Below, piece after piece: positions 35,532 to 43,226 of a DNA stretch of 64,000 bases. The DNA is taken from NCBI GenBank assembly GCA_964589825.1, contig CAZPUS010000011.1, positions 1 to 64,000 on the forward strand. Direction: 5' to 3'. This DNA comes from CAZPUS01 sp964589825 (GTDB lineage Bacteria > Fibrobacterota > Chitinivibrionia > Chitinivibrionales > WJKA01). Numbering within the stretch: position 1 is the first letter of the stretch; each line of letters begins with the position of its first letter. The position numbers and the translations under genes are program-made. Under the pieces are notes generated by a model, which was given only the letters and a program-made list of their open reading frames with translations, had not been told where the DNA came from and ran no database searches.

Positions 35532-36488
35532 ATGACGCAGGCTCGAATCGCTGTAGACGTAATGGGAGGTGATTACGGAACGCCGGTTCTGGTTGAAGGG
35601 GCTCTCCGAGCGCTTACACATGCAGACGTTTCGGTAGAGCTTTTTTTGTGTGGCAACCGCACGCGTATCGAATCGGCGTTCGACGCATCCTCCTCCGAAT
35701 ATGGCAGCTGTATTCCACGCTGTCGTATCGTAGATTGTCCCGAGGAGATTCAATCCTGCGACAGTCCCGCGCGGGTGTGGAAGCAAAAGCGCAAGGCATC
35801 TATTGTTCGGTGCATAAGTCTGCAACGGGAAGGGGAAGTCGATGCATCCGTAAGTGCGGGTGATACAGGCATACTCATGAGCGCTGCATTATTCGTGCTG
35901 GGAAGAAAAGAGGGGGTCAGCAGGCCCGCACTCGGTGTGCTTCTTCCGACCATTGCCGCATGTCCGTGTCTGCTTATAGATGTTGGCGCAAATGTGAACA
36001 GTAGAGGAACGCATCTTGTTGAGTTCGCACATATGGGATGCGATTATTTCATCAGCCATTTTGGTGCGCATGAACCCTCTGTTGCATTACTCAACATCGG
36101 TGAGGAGCCTTTGAAGGGAACGCGGGCGTTGGCACAGGCGGATGCGTGTCTCGGACAGCGGATGCCATCCGGGTACCGGGGCTATATAGAAGCAAATCAG
36201 GTGCTTACCGGAGATGTGGATGTTATCGTGTGTAATGGATTCGTGGGAAATGTACTGCTTAAAGCGTACGAGAGCTTTTATGTGGTAATGGGTTCGGTAC
36301 TTCGTTCTTCGAACAAACAACTCAGCGATCACCTTTCGAATGCGATGAGCATATTCAATCCTGAGCGGTACGGTGCGGCCCCGCTTCTGGGAGTGAACGG
36401 CATCGTACTTAAGGCGCATGGCGGCTCAACTGCCACCGCCTTTTCGAATGCAGTGCAAAATACCATTGCGCATATACATACGATTTGA
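35532..36488 (+). CDS. plsX: Phosphate acyltransferase
   Basis: A 318-residue peripheral membrane enzyme that turns acyl-ACP into acyl-phosphate for phospholipid synthesis. The N-terminal AVDVMGGDYG, SAGDTGILMSAALF, RPALGVLLPT, LIDVGANVNS, LLNIGEE, IEANQVLTGDVDVIVCNGFVGNVLLK, and the end LGVNGIVLKAHGGS with the final A-x-x-NAV are all family hallmarks. Length is a little under the usual 330-350. Downstream one would expect fabH, but instead a palindromic repeat separates plsX from fabD. Confidence 0.95.
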   Translation: MTQARIAVDVMGGDYGTPVLVEGALRALTHADVSVELFLCGNRTRIESAFDASSSEYGSCIPRCRIVDCPEEIQSCDSPARVWKQKRKASIVRCISLQREGEVDASVSAGDTGILMSAALFVLGRKEGVSRPALGVLLPTIAACPCLLIDVGANVNSRGTHLVEFAHMGCDYFISHFGAHEPSVALLNIGEEPLKGTRALAQADACLGQRMPSGYRGYIEANQVLTGDVDVIVCNGFVGNVLLKAYESFYVVMGSVLRSSNKQLSDHLSNAMSIFNPERYGAAPLLGVNGIVLKAHGGSTATAFSNAVQNTIAHIHTI

Positions 36489-36494
36489 TACGAA

Positions 36495-36678
36495 CCTGCA
36501 CTGAGCGATTTTATATGCGAAACCCGCTGCCATCCGCACTGATCTTGCGTTATCCGGTAACAATGAGCAGGCCGACGAGAGTGGCCGTTCATTGTGAAGT
36601 ACGCAATAACAGTACCGTTCACCGCATCTTTCATCAAAACAATCGTTTTGTTTCGCACAAAAAACCGAATATTCAGAA
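36495..36678 (+). repeat. Palindromic interspersed repeat, copy R5
   Basis: A diverged copy between plsX and fabD. The left end CCTGCACTGAGCGATTTT and the arm GCTGCCATCCGCACT are clear, and GTTCACCGCATCTTTCATC marks the right arm. The right terminus is broken by about 20 extra bases. Confidence 0.7.
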
Positions 36679-36708
36679 ATAATATCATCATAAGCGTGAG
36701 GTGTACAT

Positions 36709-37641
36709 ATGACAAAAGACGCTGTCGTATTCCCGGGGCAGGGATCACAGACAGTCGGAATGGGGAAGGGCTTTTTTGACGCATACGAAGAAGCGCGTGC
36801 TATCTATACCATTGGCGCGAAGGTGCTGGGTATCGACATTGCTGCCCTGTGTTTCGAAGGGCCCAAAGAAGAGCTGCTGCGCACATACAACACCCAGATT
36901 GCGCTTTTTACCACGGAAGCGGCGATCAGCGCGGTGCTGTCGGCAAAGGGAGTTAAAGCGGCATTTACCGCAGGGCACTCTCTGGGGGAATACAGTGCGT
37001 TGTTTCACAGCGGTGCACTTGGCTTCGAAGATGGTTTGCGGCTTGTCGCCGCACGGGCTCAGCTTATGGATCAATCCACAAAGGAGACCGACGGAGCAAT
37101 GGCTGCAGTGATCGGTCTGTCGGCACATACGATCGATGAGGTGCTTTCGGGTATTACAAAAGGGTGTGTAGTTCGTGCCAACCAGAACAGTCCGGTGCAG
37201 ACAGTGATATCCGGCGATACGGCATCGGTCGATGCAGCATGTGACGCTCTGAAAAATGCAGGAGCAAAACGCTGCAAGCACCTTGCGGTCAGCGGCGCGT
37301 TCCATTCACCGCTGATGCAGCATGCGGCCGATGAATTCGCAAAGGAGATAGAACAGGTGGAGTTTCGCAGGCCAGAAATCCCGGTGATCCCGAATACCAC
37401 CGCGACGCCCGTCAGTGAGCCCGATCAGATTAAATTTGCCCTGATACACCAGATTACTTCACCGGTTCGCTGGGTAGAGACCGTGCAGACGATGTCTGCA
37501 CAGGGGGTAGGCCGGTGTATGGAAGCCGGACCCGGAACGGTGCTTAAGGGATTGATTCGCAAAACGGACGATTCGCTGGAGGTTGTGTCGGTGCATACAG
37601 TCGACGACATACCCGGAGAGCACGCCGGTGGCGTTTCCTGA
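36709..37641 (+). CDS. fabD: Malonyl-CoA:ACP transacylase
   Basis: A 310-residue enzyme that loads malonyl groups onto ACP for fatty-acid chain extension. The family start VVFPGQGSQTVGMGK, the nucleophile elbow GHSLGEYSAL, ARAQLMDQ, SGAFHSPLM (catalytic His), and the late V-x-W-x-E-T-V-Q-x-M segment are present. GAGGTG lies a few bases before the ATG. Palindromic repeats lie on both sides, so it may not be transcribed as tightly with its neighbours as in other bacteria. Confidence 0.95.
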   Translation: MTKDAVVFPGQGSQTVGMGKGFFDAYEEARAIYTIGAKVLGIDIAALCFEGPKEELLRTYNTQIALFTTEAAISAVLSAKGVKAAFTAGHSLGEYSALFHSGALGFEDGLRLVAARAQLMDQSTKETDGAMAAVIGLSAHTIDEVLSGITKGCVVRANQNSPVQTVISGDTASVDAACDALKNAGAKRCKHLAVSGAFHSPLMQHAADEFAKEIEQVEFRRPEIPVIPNTTATPVSEPDQIKFALIHQITSPVRWVETVQTMSAQGVGRCMEAGPGTVLKGLIRKTDDSLEVVSVHTVDDIPGEHAGGVS

Positions 37642-38001
37642 GCCGTAGTAAGTGAAAGCAACTGTGTGGCGGCGGAAGATACGCCGATTCTATTCCTTGC
37701 ACCAGCGAATCGAGGATGAATTTTGTATGTGCGGCCGGCCGGTATTGTTCACATAACTGGTGTGTTGTAATGTATTTTATGTTACCTGAGCAGAGCGATT
37801 TTGTGTGTGCGATTCGTTGTCATCTGCACAGCTGTTTCGTCCCCGGAACAATGAACCGACCAACAAGGTTGATCCGTTATTTCCGAGAATACAATAACAG
37901 TACGATTCACCGCAGCGTTAATAAAATAGGATCGCTCGGTGCAGGTGTAAATGTTTTATACCATTGTGCACGCGTGATGATGAAATAAAGGAGATGAACC
38001 T
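37642..38001. other. Gap between fabD and fabG
   Basis: A 360-base gap, unusually long for this cluster. It contains one complete palindromic repeat and about 140 bases before it with no recognisable feature. Confidence 0.55.
37785..37945 (+). repeat. Palindromic interspersed repeat, copy R6
   Basis: Full-length copy from CCTGAGCAGAGCG to CGCTCGGTGCAGG. The central AACCGACCAACAAGGTT matches the core of other copies. Flanking TGTTA and TGTAA agree at four of five bases, as a worn target-site duplication would. Confidence 0.8.
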
Positions 38002-38748
38002 ATGATTTCGCTGGAAGGCAAAAAGGCTCTTATTACCGGGGCCGGAAGAGGAATAGGCAAGGACATCGCCACGACACTGGCGCAGGCCGGCGCGGATCTG
38101 GCACTCTGTGATGTCGATAAGGACACGGCGGAAGCCACTGCAAAGCAGATCGAAGAGGTGAGTGGGCGTAACGTGAGTGCACATCGCTGTGATGTTGCCG
38201 ACTCTTCGCAGGTGAAGGAATTATTCGATAAGGTAGTGCATCTGCACGGGAGCCTCGATGTGCTGGTAAACAATGCGGGCATAACCCGTGATAATCTGGT
38301 GATGCGCATGAAGGAAGAAGACTGGGACAATGTATTGCGGGTAAATCTGAAAAGTGCATACTTGTGCAGCAAAGAGGCGATACGGGTGATGATCAAGGCC
38401 CGAAGCGGAAAAATTGTAAATATTGCATCCGTGGTTGGATTGATGGGTAATGCGGGACAGGCCAACTATGCCGCGTCAAAGGGCGGTATGATTTCGCTGA
38501 CCAAGACTCTTGCCAGGGAACTGGGACCACGGGGAATCCAGGTCAATGCAGTAGCACCGGGATTTATTTCATCCGCAATGACAGAAAAATTATCCGAAAA
38601 AGTCCGGGATGCCATGATTAATCAGATACCTCTCAGCAGCTTTGGTACAACGCAGGATGTCGCAAATGCCGTGGCCTTCCTCAGCTCGGATATGGCCGGA
38701 TATGTAACCGGCCATGTATTGAACGTGGATGGCGGAATGGCAATGTAG
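38002..38748 (+). CDS. fabG: 3-oxoacyl-ACP reductase
   Basis: A 248-residue short-chain dehydrogenase that reduces 3-oxoacyl-ACP with NADPH. The cofactor loop is TGAGRGIGKD, with NNAGITRD, IVNIASVVGLMGNAGQANYAASKGG (Ser, Tyr and Lys of the active site), and the C-terminal YVTGHVLNVDGGMAM. AAAGGAGATG is just before the ATG. Similarity in position and sequence makes FabG the right member of this large family. Confidence 0.95.
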   Translation: MISLEGKKALITGAGRGIGKDIATTLAQAGADLALCDVDKDTAEATAKQIEEVSGRNVSAHRCDVADSSQVKELFDKVVHLHGSLDVLVNNAGITRDNLVMRMKEEDWDNVLRVNLKSAYLCSKEAIRVMIKARSGKIVNIASVVGLMGNAGQANYAASKGGMISLTKTLARELGPRGIQVNAVAPGFISSAMTEKLSEKVRDAMINQIPLSSFGTTQDVANAVAFLSSDMAGYVTGHVLNVDGGMAM

Positions 38749-38757
38749 GGGTGTATA

Positions 38758-38840
38758 CCTGAGCAAAGCGATTTTGTGTGTGAAATTTGCCGTCATTTAT
38801 ACCGCACGAGTGTTCCCTTATAATGATGAGTCAACCATTA
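38758..38840 (+). repeat. Palindromic repeat fragment, copy R7 (left half)
   Basis: The left terminus CCTGAGCAAAGCGATTTTG and the arm to ATGATGAGTCAACCA are present, but the right half is absent. It lies directly after fabG and before acpP. Confidence 0.65.
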
Positions 38841-38911
38841 ATATGTAAGGAGATGACGAAGATTTCATAAATTATTATTTCAACGTATATATCCAATGAA
38901 AGGAGTTGGGA

Positions 38912-39145
38912 GTGAGTGACAACGAAAAGAAGGTAAAAGAAATTATCGCCGAAAAACTCGGGGTAGAAGAAGCCAAAGTAACGCCCGATGCATCATTTGT
39001 CGATGATCTTGGTGCTGATTCTCTTGATCAGGTAGAGCTTATCATGGCGTTCGAAGATGAATTCGACGTGGAAATTCCTGATGAAGATGCGGAAAAGCTG
39101 CAGACTGTGCAGGATGCGCTCAACTACCTGGAAAACAAATTATAG
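38912..39145 (+). CDS. acpP: Acyl carrier protein
   Basis: A 77-residue acidic protein. The 4'-phosphopantetheine serine lies in GADSLDQVEL, as usual, and the helices around KEIIAEKLGVEE and FDVEIPDEDAEK are normal. I chose the GTG at 38912, six bases after AGGAG. ACP carries growing acyl chains for the fab enzymes around it. A strong terminator follows, so the first part of the lipid cluster ends here. Confidence 0.96.
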   Translation: MSDNEKKVKEIIAEKLGVEEAKVTPDASFVDDLGADSLDQVELIMAFEDEFDVEIPDEDAEKLQTVQDALNYLENKL

Positions 39146-39479
39146 GCCGATGAAAGTACCCTGCACCGGTGTATGCCGGTGCGGAGTGTACTTTTTGTAG
39201 TGACCCGGCGTTGATTATTCCGATACATGCGCGACGTTTCGGTTTTTGTGGCAGCTATGACGGATAACCTTTTTATGGAGACAATGGTATATTGTGTGCA
39301 TTGAAGCCGTACCAACGCGTTCCCGGCAGTGTATCTTTTTCGTGTGCGCAGCAATGCAGTTCTCGTGTGACAGTATTACGTCACGGCATAGATTCGAATA
39401 ATGGAGCACGGGCTGACGTGTTACGGTATATGCACTTTTCTAACATGATATTCAACAACCACATCAGGAAAAAGAGTGT
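39146..39479. other. Gap between acpP and fabF
   Basis: This 334-base gap holds the acpP terminator and probably a new promoter for fabF-rnc. I see no repeat copy and no credible coding frame. Confidence 0.5.
39153..39196 (+). terminator. Rho-independent terminator after acpP
   Basis: A long hairpin: AAAGTAC and GCACCGG pair with CCGGTGC and GTACTTT around a short loop, then T5. This is a strong terminator. Confidence 0.88.
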
Positions 39480-40721
39480 ATGACAAAGAGAGTCGTTGTT
39501 ACAGGGATGGGGGTAGTAAGCCCGGTGGGCAACGGGGTCGAGACCTTCTGGAATTCGCTGCGCCGCGGTGACTGCGGTATCGGCCGAATTGAAGCATTCG
39601 ACACATCCGAATATCCTTCTCAGATCGGTGGAGAATCACAGATGCCCGATTTGAGTGATGTGATAGATAAAAAAGAAGCCCGTCGCACCTCGCGGTTTAT
39701 TCTTTTTGCGCTTGGGGCAGCGGATATGGCAATGAAGCAGGCAGGACTCGGGTCATTCAGTCCGAATGATCCGACACGTTGCGCGACCATCATAGGTTCG
39801 GGTATCGGCGGACTCGGGTTTCTTGAAGAACAGCACAAAAAGTTGGTAACACGACATCCCTCCCGTGTGTCACCTTTTCTTATTCCAATGATGATACCCG
39901 ATATGGCATCTGGTCGTGTCTCGATTCAGTATGGATTCAAAGGGCCAAATTACGCCACGGTGACTGCGTGCGCTTCTGGTGGACATGCGATAGGGGAGAC
40001 CTACCAGAAGATAAAAAACGATGCAGTGGACATCGCGATTACCGGAGGTGCTGAATCGACAATTACGCCGCTCGCACTGGCAGGTTTTTCGAATATGAAA
40101 GCGCTGTCAACACGAAACGACGATCCGAAAAGTGCCAGCCGGCCATTTGACAAGGAACGGGACGGATTTGTAATGGCGGAAGGAGCGGGTATCCTGATTC
40201 TGGAAAGCCTGGAGCACGCCCGGCAACGTAATGCCACTATACTCGGTGAAGTCATCGGGTACGGCTCCTCGGGCGACGCCTATCATATAACGGCTCCCCA
40301 ACCGGACGGATCCGGTATGGCAGCGGCATTGTCGGGAGCGCTTGATGATGCGGGGGTTCAGCCCGAAACAATTGAGTATATTAATGCGCACGGTACGTCG
40401 ACGCCGCCCAACGATAAAATCGAGACGGCTGCAATGAAGACGGTGTTTGGTGACGTCATTCATTCAGTAAGTATCAGCTCGACAAAATCGATGACCGGCC
40501 ACCTTCTGGGTGCTTCCGGAGGTATCGAGTGCATTGCTACCTTATGCGCACTGCGGGACGGGTTCATACCACCAACAATAAACTATCAGAATCCGGATCC
40601 GGAGTGTGATCTTGACTATACTCCCAATACCGGCAAAAACCGTACGATTGAGTATGCGGTATCCAACTCGTTTGGATTCGGCGGGCATAACGCATCTTTG
40701 ATTCTTAAAAAATATGTATGA
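39480..40721 (+). CDS. fabF: 3-oxoacyl-ACP synthase II
   Basis: A 413-residue condensing enzyme that extends acyl-ACP with malonyl-ACP. The nucleophile Cys is in VTACASGGHAIG, the two catalytic histidines in NAHGTSTPPNDKIE and SMTGHLLGASGG, and the late NSFGFGGHNASLI is typical. Start VVVTGMGVVSPVG is normal for KAS II. The stop overlaps the start of rnc by 8 bases. Since no fabH is in this cluster, initiation may depend on a fabH elsewhere. Confidence 0.96.
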   Translation: MTKRVVVTGMGVVSPVGNGVETFWNSLRRGDCGIGRIEAFDTSEYPSQIGGESQMPDLSDVIDKKEARRTSRFILFALGAADMAMKQAGLGSFSPNDPTRCATIIGSGIGGLGFLEEQHKKLVTRHPSRVSPFLIPMMIPDMASGRVSIQYGFKGPNYATVTACASGGHAIGETYQKIKNDAVDIAITGGAESTITPLALAGFSNMKALSTRNDDPKSASRPFDKERDGFVMAEGAGILILESLEHARQRNATILGEVIGYGSSGDAYHITAPQPDGSGMAAALSGALDDAGVQPETIEYINAHGTSTPPNDKIETAAMKTVFGDVIHSVSISSTKSMTGHLLGASGGIECIATLCALRDGFIPPTINYQNPDPECDLDYTPNTGKNRTIEYAVSNSFGFGGHNASLILKKYV

Positions 40722-41514
40722 TCGTATTTTCTGTCTTCTCACCAATCTGTTCAATAAATTCGGTATAACCAGCCGGGATGCAGGCCGGTGCAGGTCTGCA
40801 TCCGGCGTTGGGGAGATAGAGGCGATTCTCGGGTATCGGTTCGAAAAACCCTCTTTGTGTCTGAATGCGCTGATACATAGATCGCATCCCTCCTGCAAAA
40901 ATCACGGTGATTATTCTGCATCAAATGAACGACTCGAATTTCTGGGTGACGCGGTTCTTGACTGTTGTGTGGCCCATTATCTGTTTGAAAGATATCCCTC
41001 CAAGACCGAAGGAACGCTTTCTAAAATTAAATCACTGGTGGTAAGCCGGAAAATTTTGGCACAGATTGCCGAGGGACTGGGGCTGGGGCCGTATATCTGT
41101 ATGGGTGTATCCGAGGAAGAGACGGGCGGGCGTAAAAAAGTATCCATACTTGCCAATACATTCGAGGCCATAATCGGCGCCATGTATCTTGATGCCGGCA
41201 TAGAGCCGGTCGATCGTTTTCTGGAACGGTCTCTTTATTCACGTATCGAGGGGTTCCTAAAGGAGACCGAAAATATCAATTATAAAAGCAAGCTCATGGA
41301 GCGTTCGCAGAAAAGCGGGTTCGGCATTCCGATATACCAGTTGATACGCACGCAGGGACCCGAGCATAAAAAAATATTTACTATGAGCGTGTGGATTAAT
41401 AAGCAGAAGGTAGGAGAGGGCACAGGAATGAACAAAAAAGAAGCGGAACAGAAGGCGGCAAAGCAGGCTTTGCAGCAAAAAGGACTCTTCAGAAACCACG
41501 ATTCACTGTCTTAA
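40714..41514 (+). CDS. rnc: Ribonuclease III
   Basis: A 266-residue endonuclease that cuts double-stranded RNA, such as rRNA precursors. The catalytic signature NERLEFLGDAVLD and the second metal site NTFEAIIGAMYLD are intact. The C-terminal double-stranded RNA-binding domain ends with G-x-G-x-N-K-K-E-A-E-Q-K-A-A-K-Q-A-L. An N-terminal extension of about 30 residues precedes the usual start. It overlaps fabF. In a genome rich in long hairpin repeats its targets may include those transcripts (inference). Confidence 0.94.
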   Translation: MYDRIFCLLTNLFNKFGITSRDAGRCRSASGVGEIEAILGYRFEKPSLCLNALIHRSHPSCKNHGDYSASNERLEFLGDAVLDCCVAHYLFERYPSKTEGTLSKIKSLVVSRKILAQIAEGLGLGPYICMGVSEEETGGRKKVSILANTFEAIIGAMYLDAGIEPVDRFLERSLYSRIEGFLKETENINYKSKLMERSQKSGFGIPIYQLIRTQGPEHKKIFTMSVWINKQKVGEGTGMNKKEAEQKAAKQALQQKGLFRNHDSLS

Positions 41515-41843
41515 AAAGCGCAATGAAGCCCAGCGCCGCGATTGTGCTGCTATATATACAGCAATACCGATCTGCTATTATTTTGGCGAGGAGGATTCAA
41601 CGCATAATTAACAGCAGTATCGCATTGGTGGGGTGCAGTGGGCGTTGTAGACAACACGGATCGGTTCATGATACAGAAAACAGCGTCGTGAGATATGCAC
41701 CCTCTCCGGATCGTTCTGGTTACCCGGAAATATCGGACTTTGGTCCCTGTCCTTCTGGTTTTGTCGAATCCGAAATGAGCTGCACGGTACTAAAACGTGA
41801 GCATCTTCAGGGGTATCCACATGAACACCTGAAACCTCAGAGG
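41515..41843. other. Convergent gap between rnc and trmFO
   Basis: A 329-base stretch between two convergent genes. There is a 118-codon plus-strand frame, but it has no ribosome site, an unlikely composition and runs into trmFO on the opposite strand. I see no terminator, RNA or repeat. Confidence 0.45.
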
Positions 41844-43199
41844 TTATTTCTCCCTGCATATCAACTCGTTATGGCTTGAGAGCCACAGGTCGAACACATC
41901 CCGGGCACGGGTGCATATTCTCGTTTTTTTCTCTTTTTTCGGCCATTTCTTTTTCCCGGGAGGTGGTGCGATCGGAGGGAAAAGTCCGAAATGGACATTG
42001 CTGGGAGAAAAAGTGGTATCCGATGAATCCACAATATGACGATGAAGTGCGCCGAGTGCGGTTTCGGGAGGCGGGGGACGAAGCTGCGTATGGCGCAGTG
42101 CTGCATGTACGAACAGCGCGGTGAGGTGGCCGGTCGCGATGCTTTCGGTATATCCTTCGTTTCCACAGAGTTGCCCGGCGATATAAATACCCGGTATGTG
42201 TTTCAAATTCATGGTGGGACGGAGATGGCGGGGGGAATTGATGTAAGTATTACGGTGGATACTGCCGTAGCGGAGAAAATGCGCATGTTCGAGTCCGGGG
42301 ATCAGATGGAACACTTTTTTTTGTGACCCGATAGTGAGTCTGGTCTGACATCCTACGAGATTGAAGGCATAGCCGCCATGATCCTCCCGTCGAAGCTGAC
42401 ATACCGCATACGGACGTGAATTGGTGTGTGGATTGTGGAGACCGATGGGGCGCATCGGGCCGAATGCAAGCGCCTGTTTGCCTCTGCGGGCGATCACTTC
42501 AATTGGAAGGCATGATTCAAAATACTTGTGATCTTCAAAGGAATGCGCGCGTACCGTATCGGCCTCTGTCAAAGCCCGGTAAAAACGTTCGAATTGGCTA
42601 TGATCGAACGGGCAGTTGACGTAATCGGTTGCATCCGGCATTCGACGTGACGCGCAGAATGCGGTATTCATATCAATAGAGTCGCCTTCTACAATAGGTG
42701 CGATCGCATCGTAGAAATAAAAATGAGCATCACCGAGACGGCTCTGAAGCCAACCGGAAAGTGCGTGGCTGGTAAGAGGACCGGAAGCGAGAATGACCGG
42801 GGACGGCATTCCGTCCAGACTGGTGCATTCCTTTTCAACACGCTCAATGCGGGGATGATCGTTGAGCTGTGTATCTATCGCATCGCTGAATCGACTACGG
42901 TTTACCGCGAGCGCACTGCCCGCAGCCACCGCGTGATGTTGCGCTTCGCGTAAAAGCGGGCTGTTACATTTTTGAAGTTCTTGTTTCAGAAGTCCGGGAC
43001 CACTGGGGAGCGCCTTGGATCGAAGTGAATTCGAACAGACCAGTTCCGCCGCTTTACCGCTTTGGTGGGCGGGGGTCATCGTAGAAGGACGCATTTCGTA
43101 AAGGGTTACCTTAATGCCCATACGTGCACATACCAGTGCCGCTTCACTTCCCGCAAGCCCTGCACCGATGATTGTTACATGCAAATCAGTCTCATTCAT
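41844..43199 (-). CDS. trmFO: Methylenetetrahydrofolate-tRNA uracil-5-methyltransferase TrmFO
   Basis: A 451-residue flavoprotein that makes ribothymidine at position 54 of tRNA using methylene-tetrahydrofolate. The N-terminal FAD motif GAGLAGSEAAL, the block YEMRP, ELVCSNSLRS, and the late GIYIAGQLCGNEGYTESIATG carry the family's cysteines. Length is normal. It lies 27 bases after topA on the minus strand, so the pair is likely co-transcribed. The C-terminus has a Lys-rich KKKWPKKEKKTR stretch. Confidence 0.93.
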   Translation of the reverse strand: MNETDLHVTIIGAGLAGSEAALVCARMGIKVTLYEMRPSTMTPAHQSGKAAELVCSNSLRSKALPSGPGLLKQELQKCNSPLLREAQHHAVAAGSALAVNRSRFSDAIDTQLNDHPRIERVEKECTSLDGMPSPVILASGPLTSHALSGWLQSRLGDAHFYFYDAIAPIVEGDSIDMNTAFCASRRMPDATDYVNCPFDHSQFERFYRALTEADTVRAHSFEDHKYFESCLPIEVIARRGKQALAFGPMRPIGLHNPHTNSRPYAVCQLRREDHGGYAFNLVGCQTRLTIGSQKKVFHLIPGLEHAHFLRYGSIHRNTYINSPRHLRPTMNLKHIPGIYIAGQLCGNEGYTESIATGHLTALFVHAALRHTQLRPPPPETALGALHRHIVDSSDTTFSPSNVHFGLFPPIAPPPGKKKWPKKEKKTRICTRARDVFDLWLSSHNELICREK

Positions 43200-43226
43200 G
43201 GCAGCTGCATCTATGCAACGGTGCGA

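Noticed and set aside
41523..41879. Plus-strand frame of 118 codons after rnc
   Set aside because: No ribosome site or family likeness, and its end runs antisense into trmFO, whose motifs are certain.
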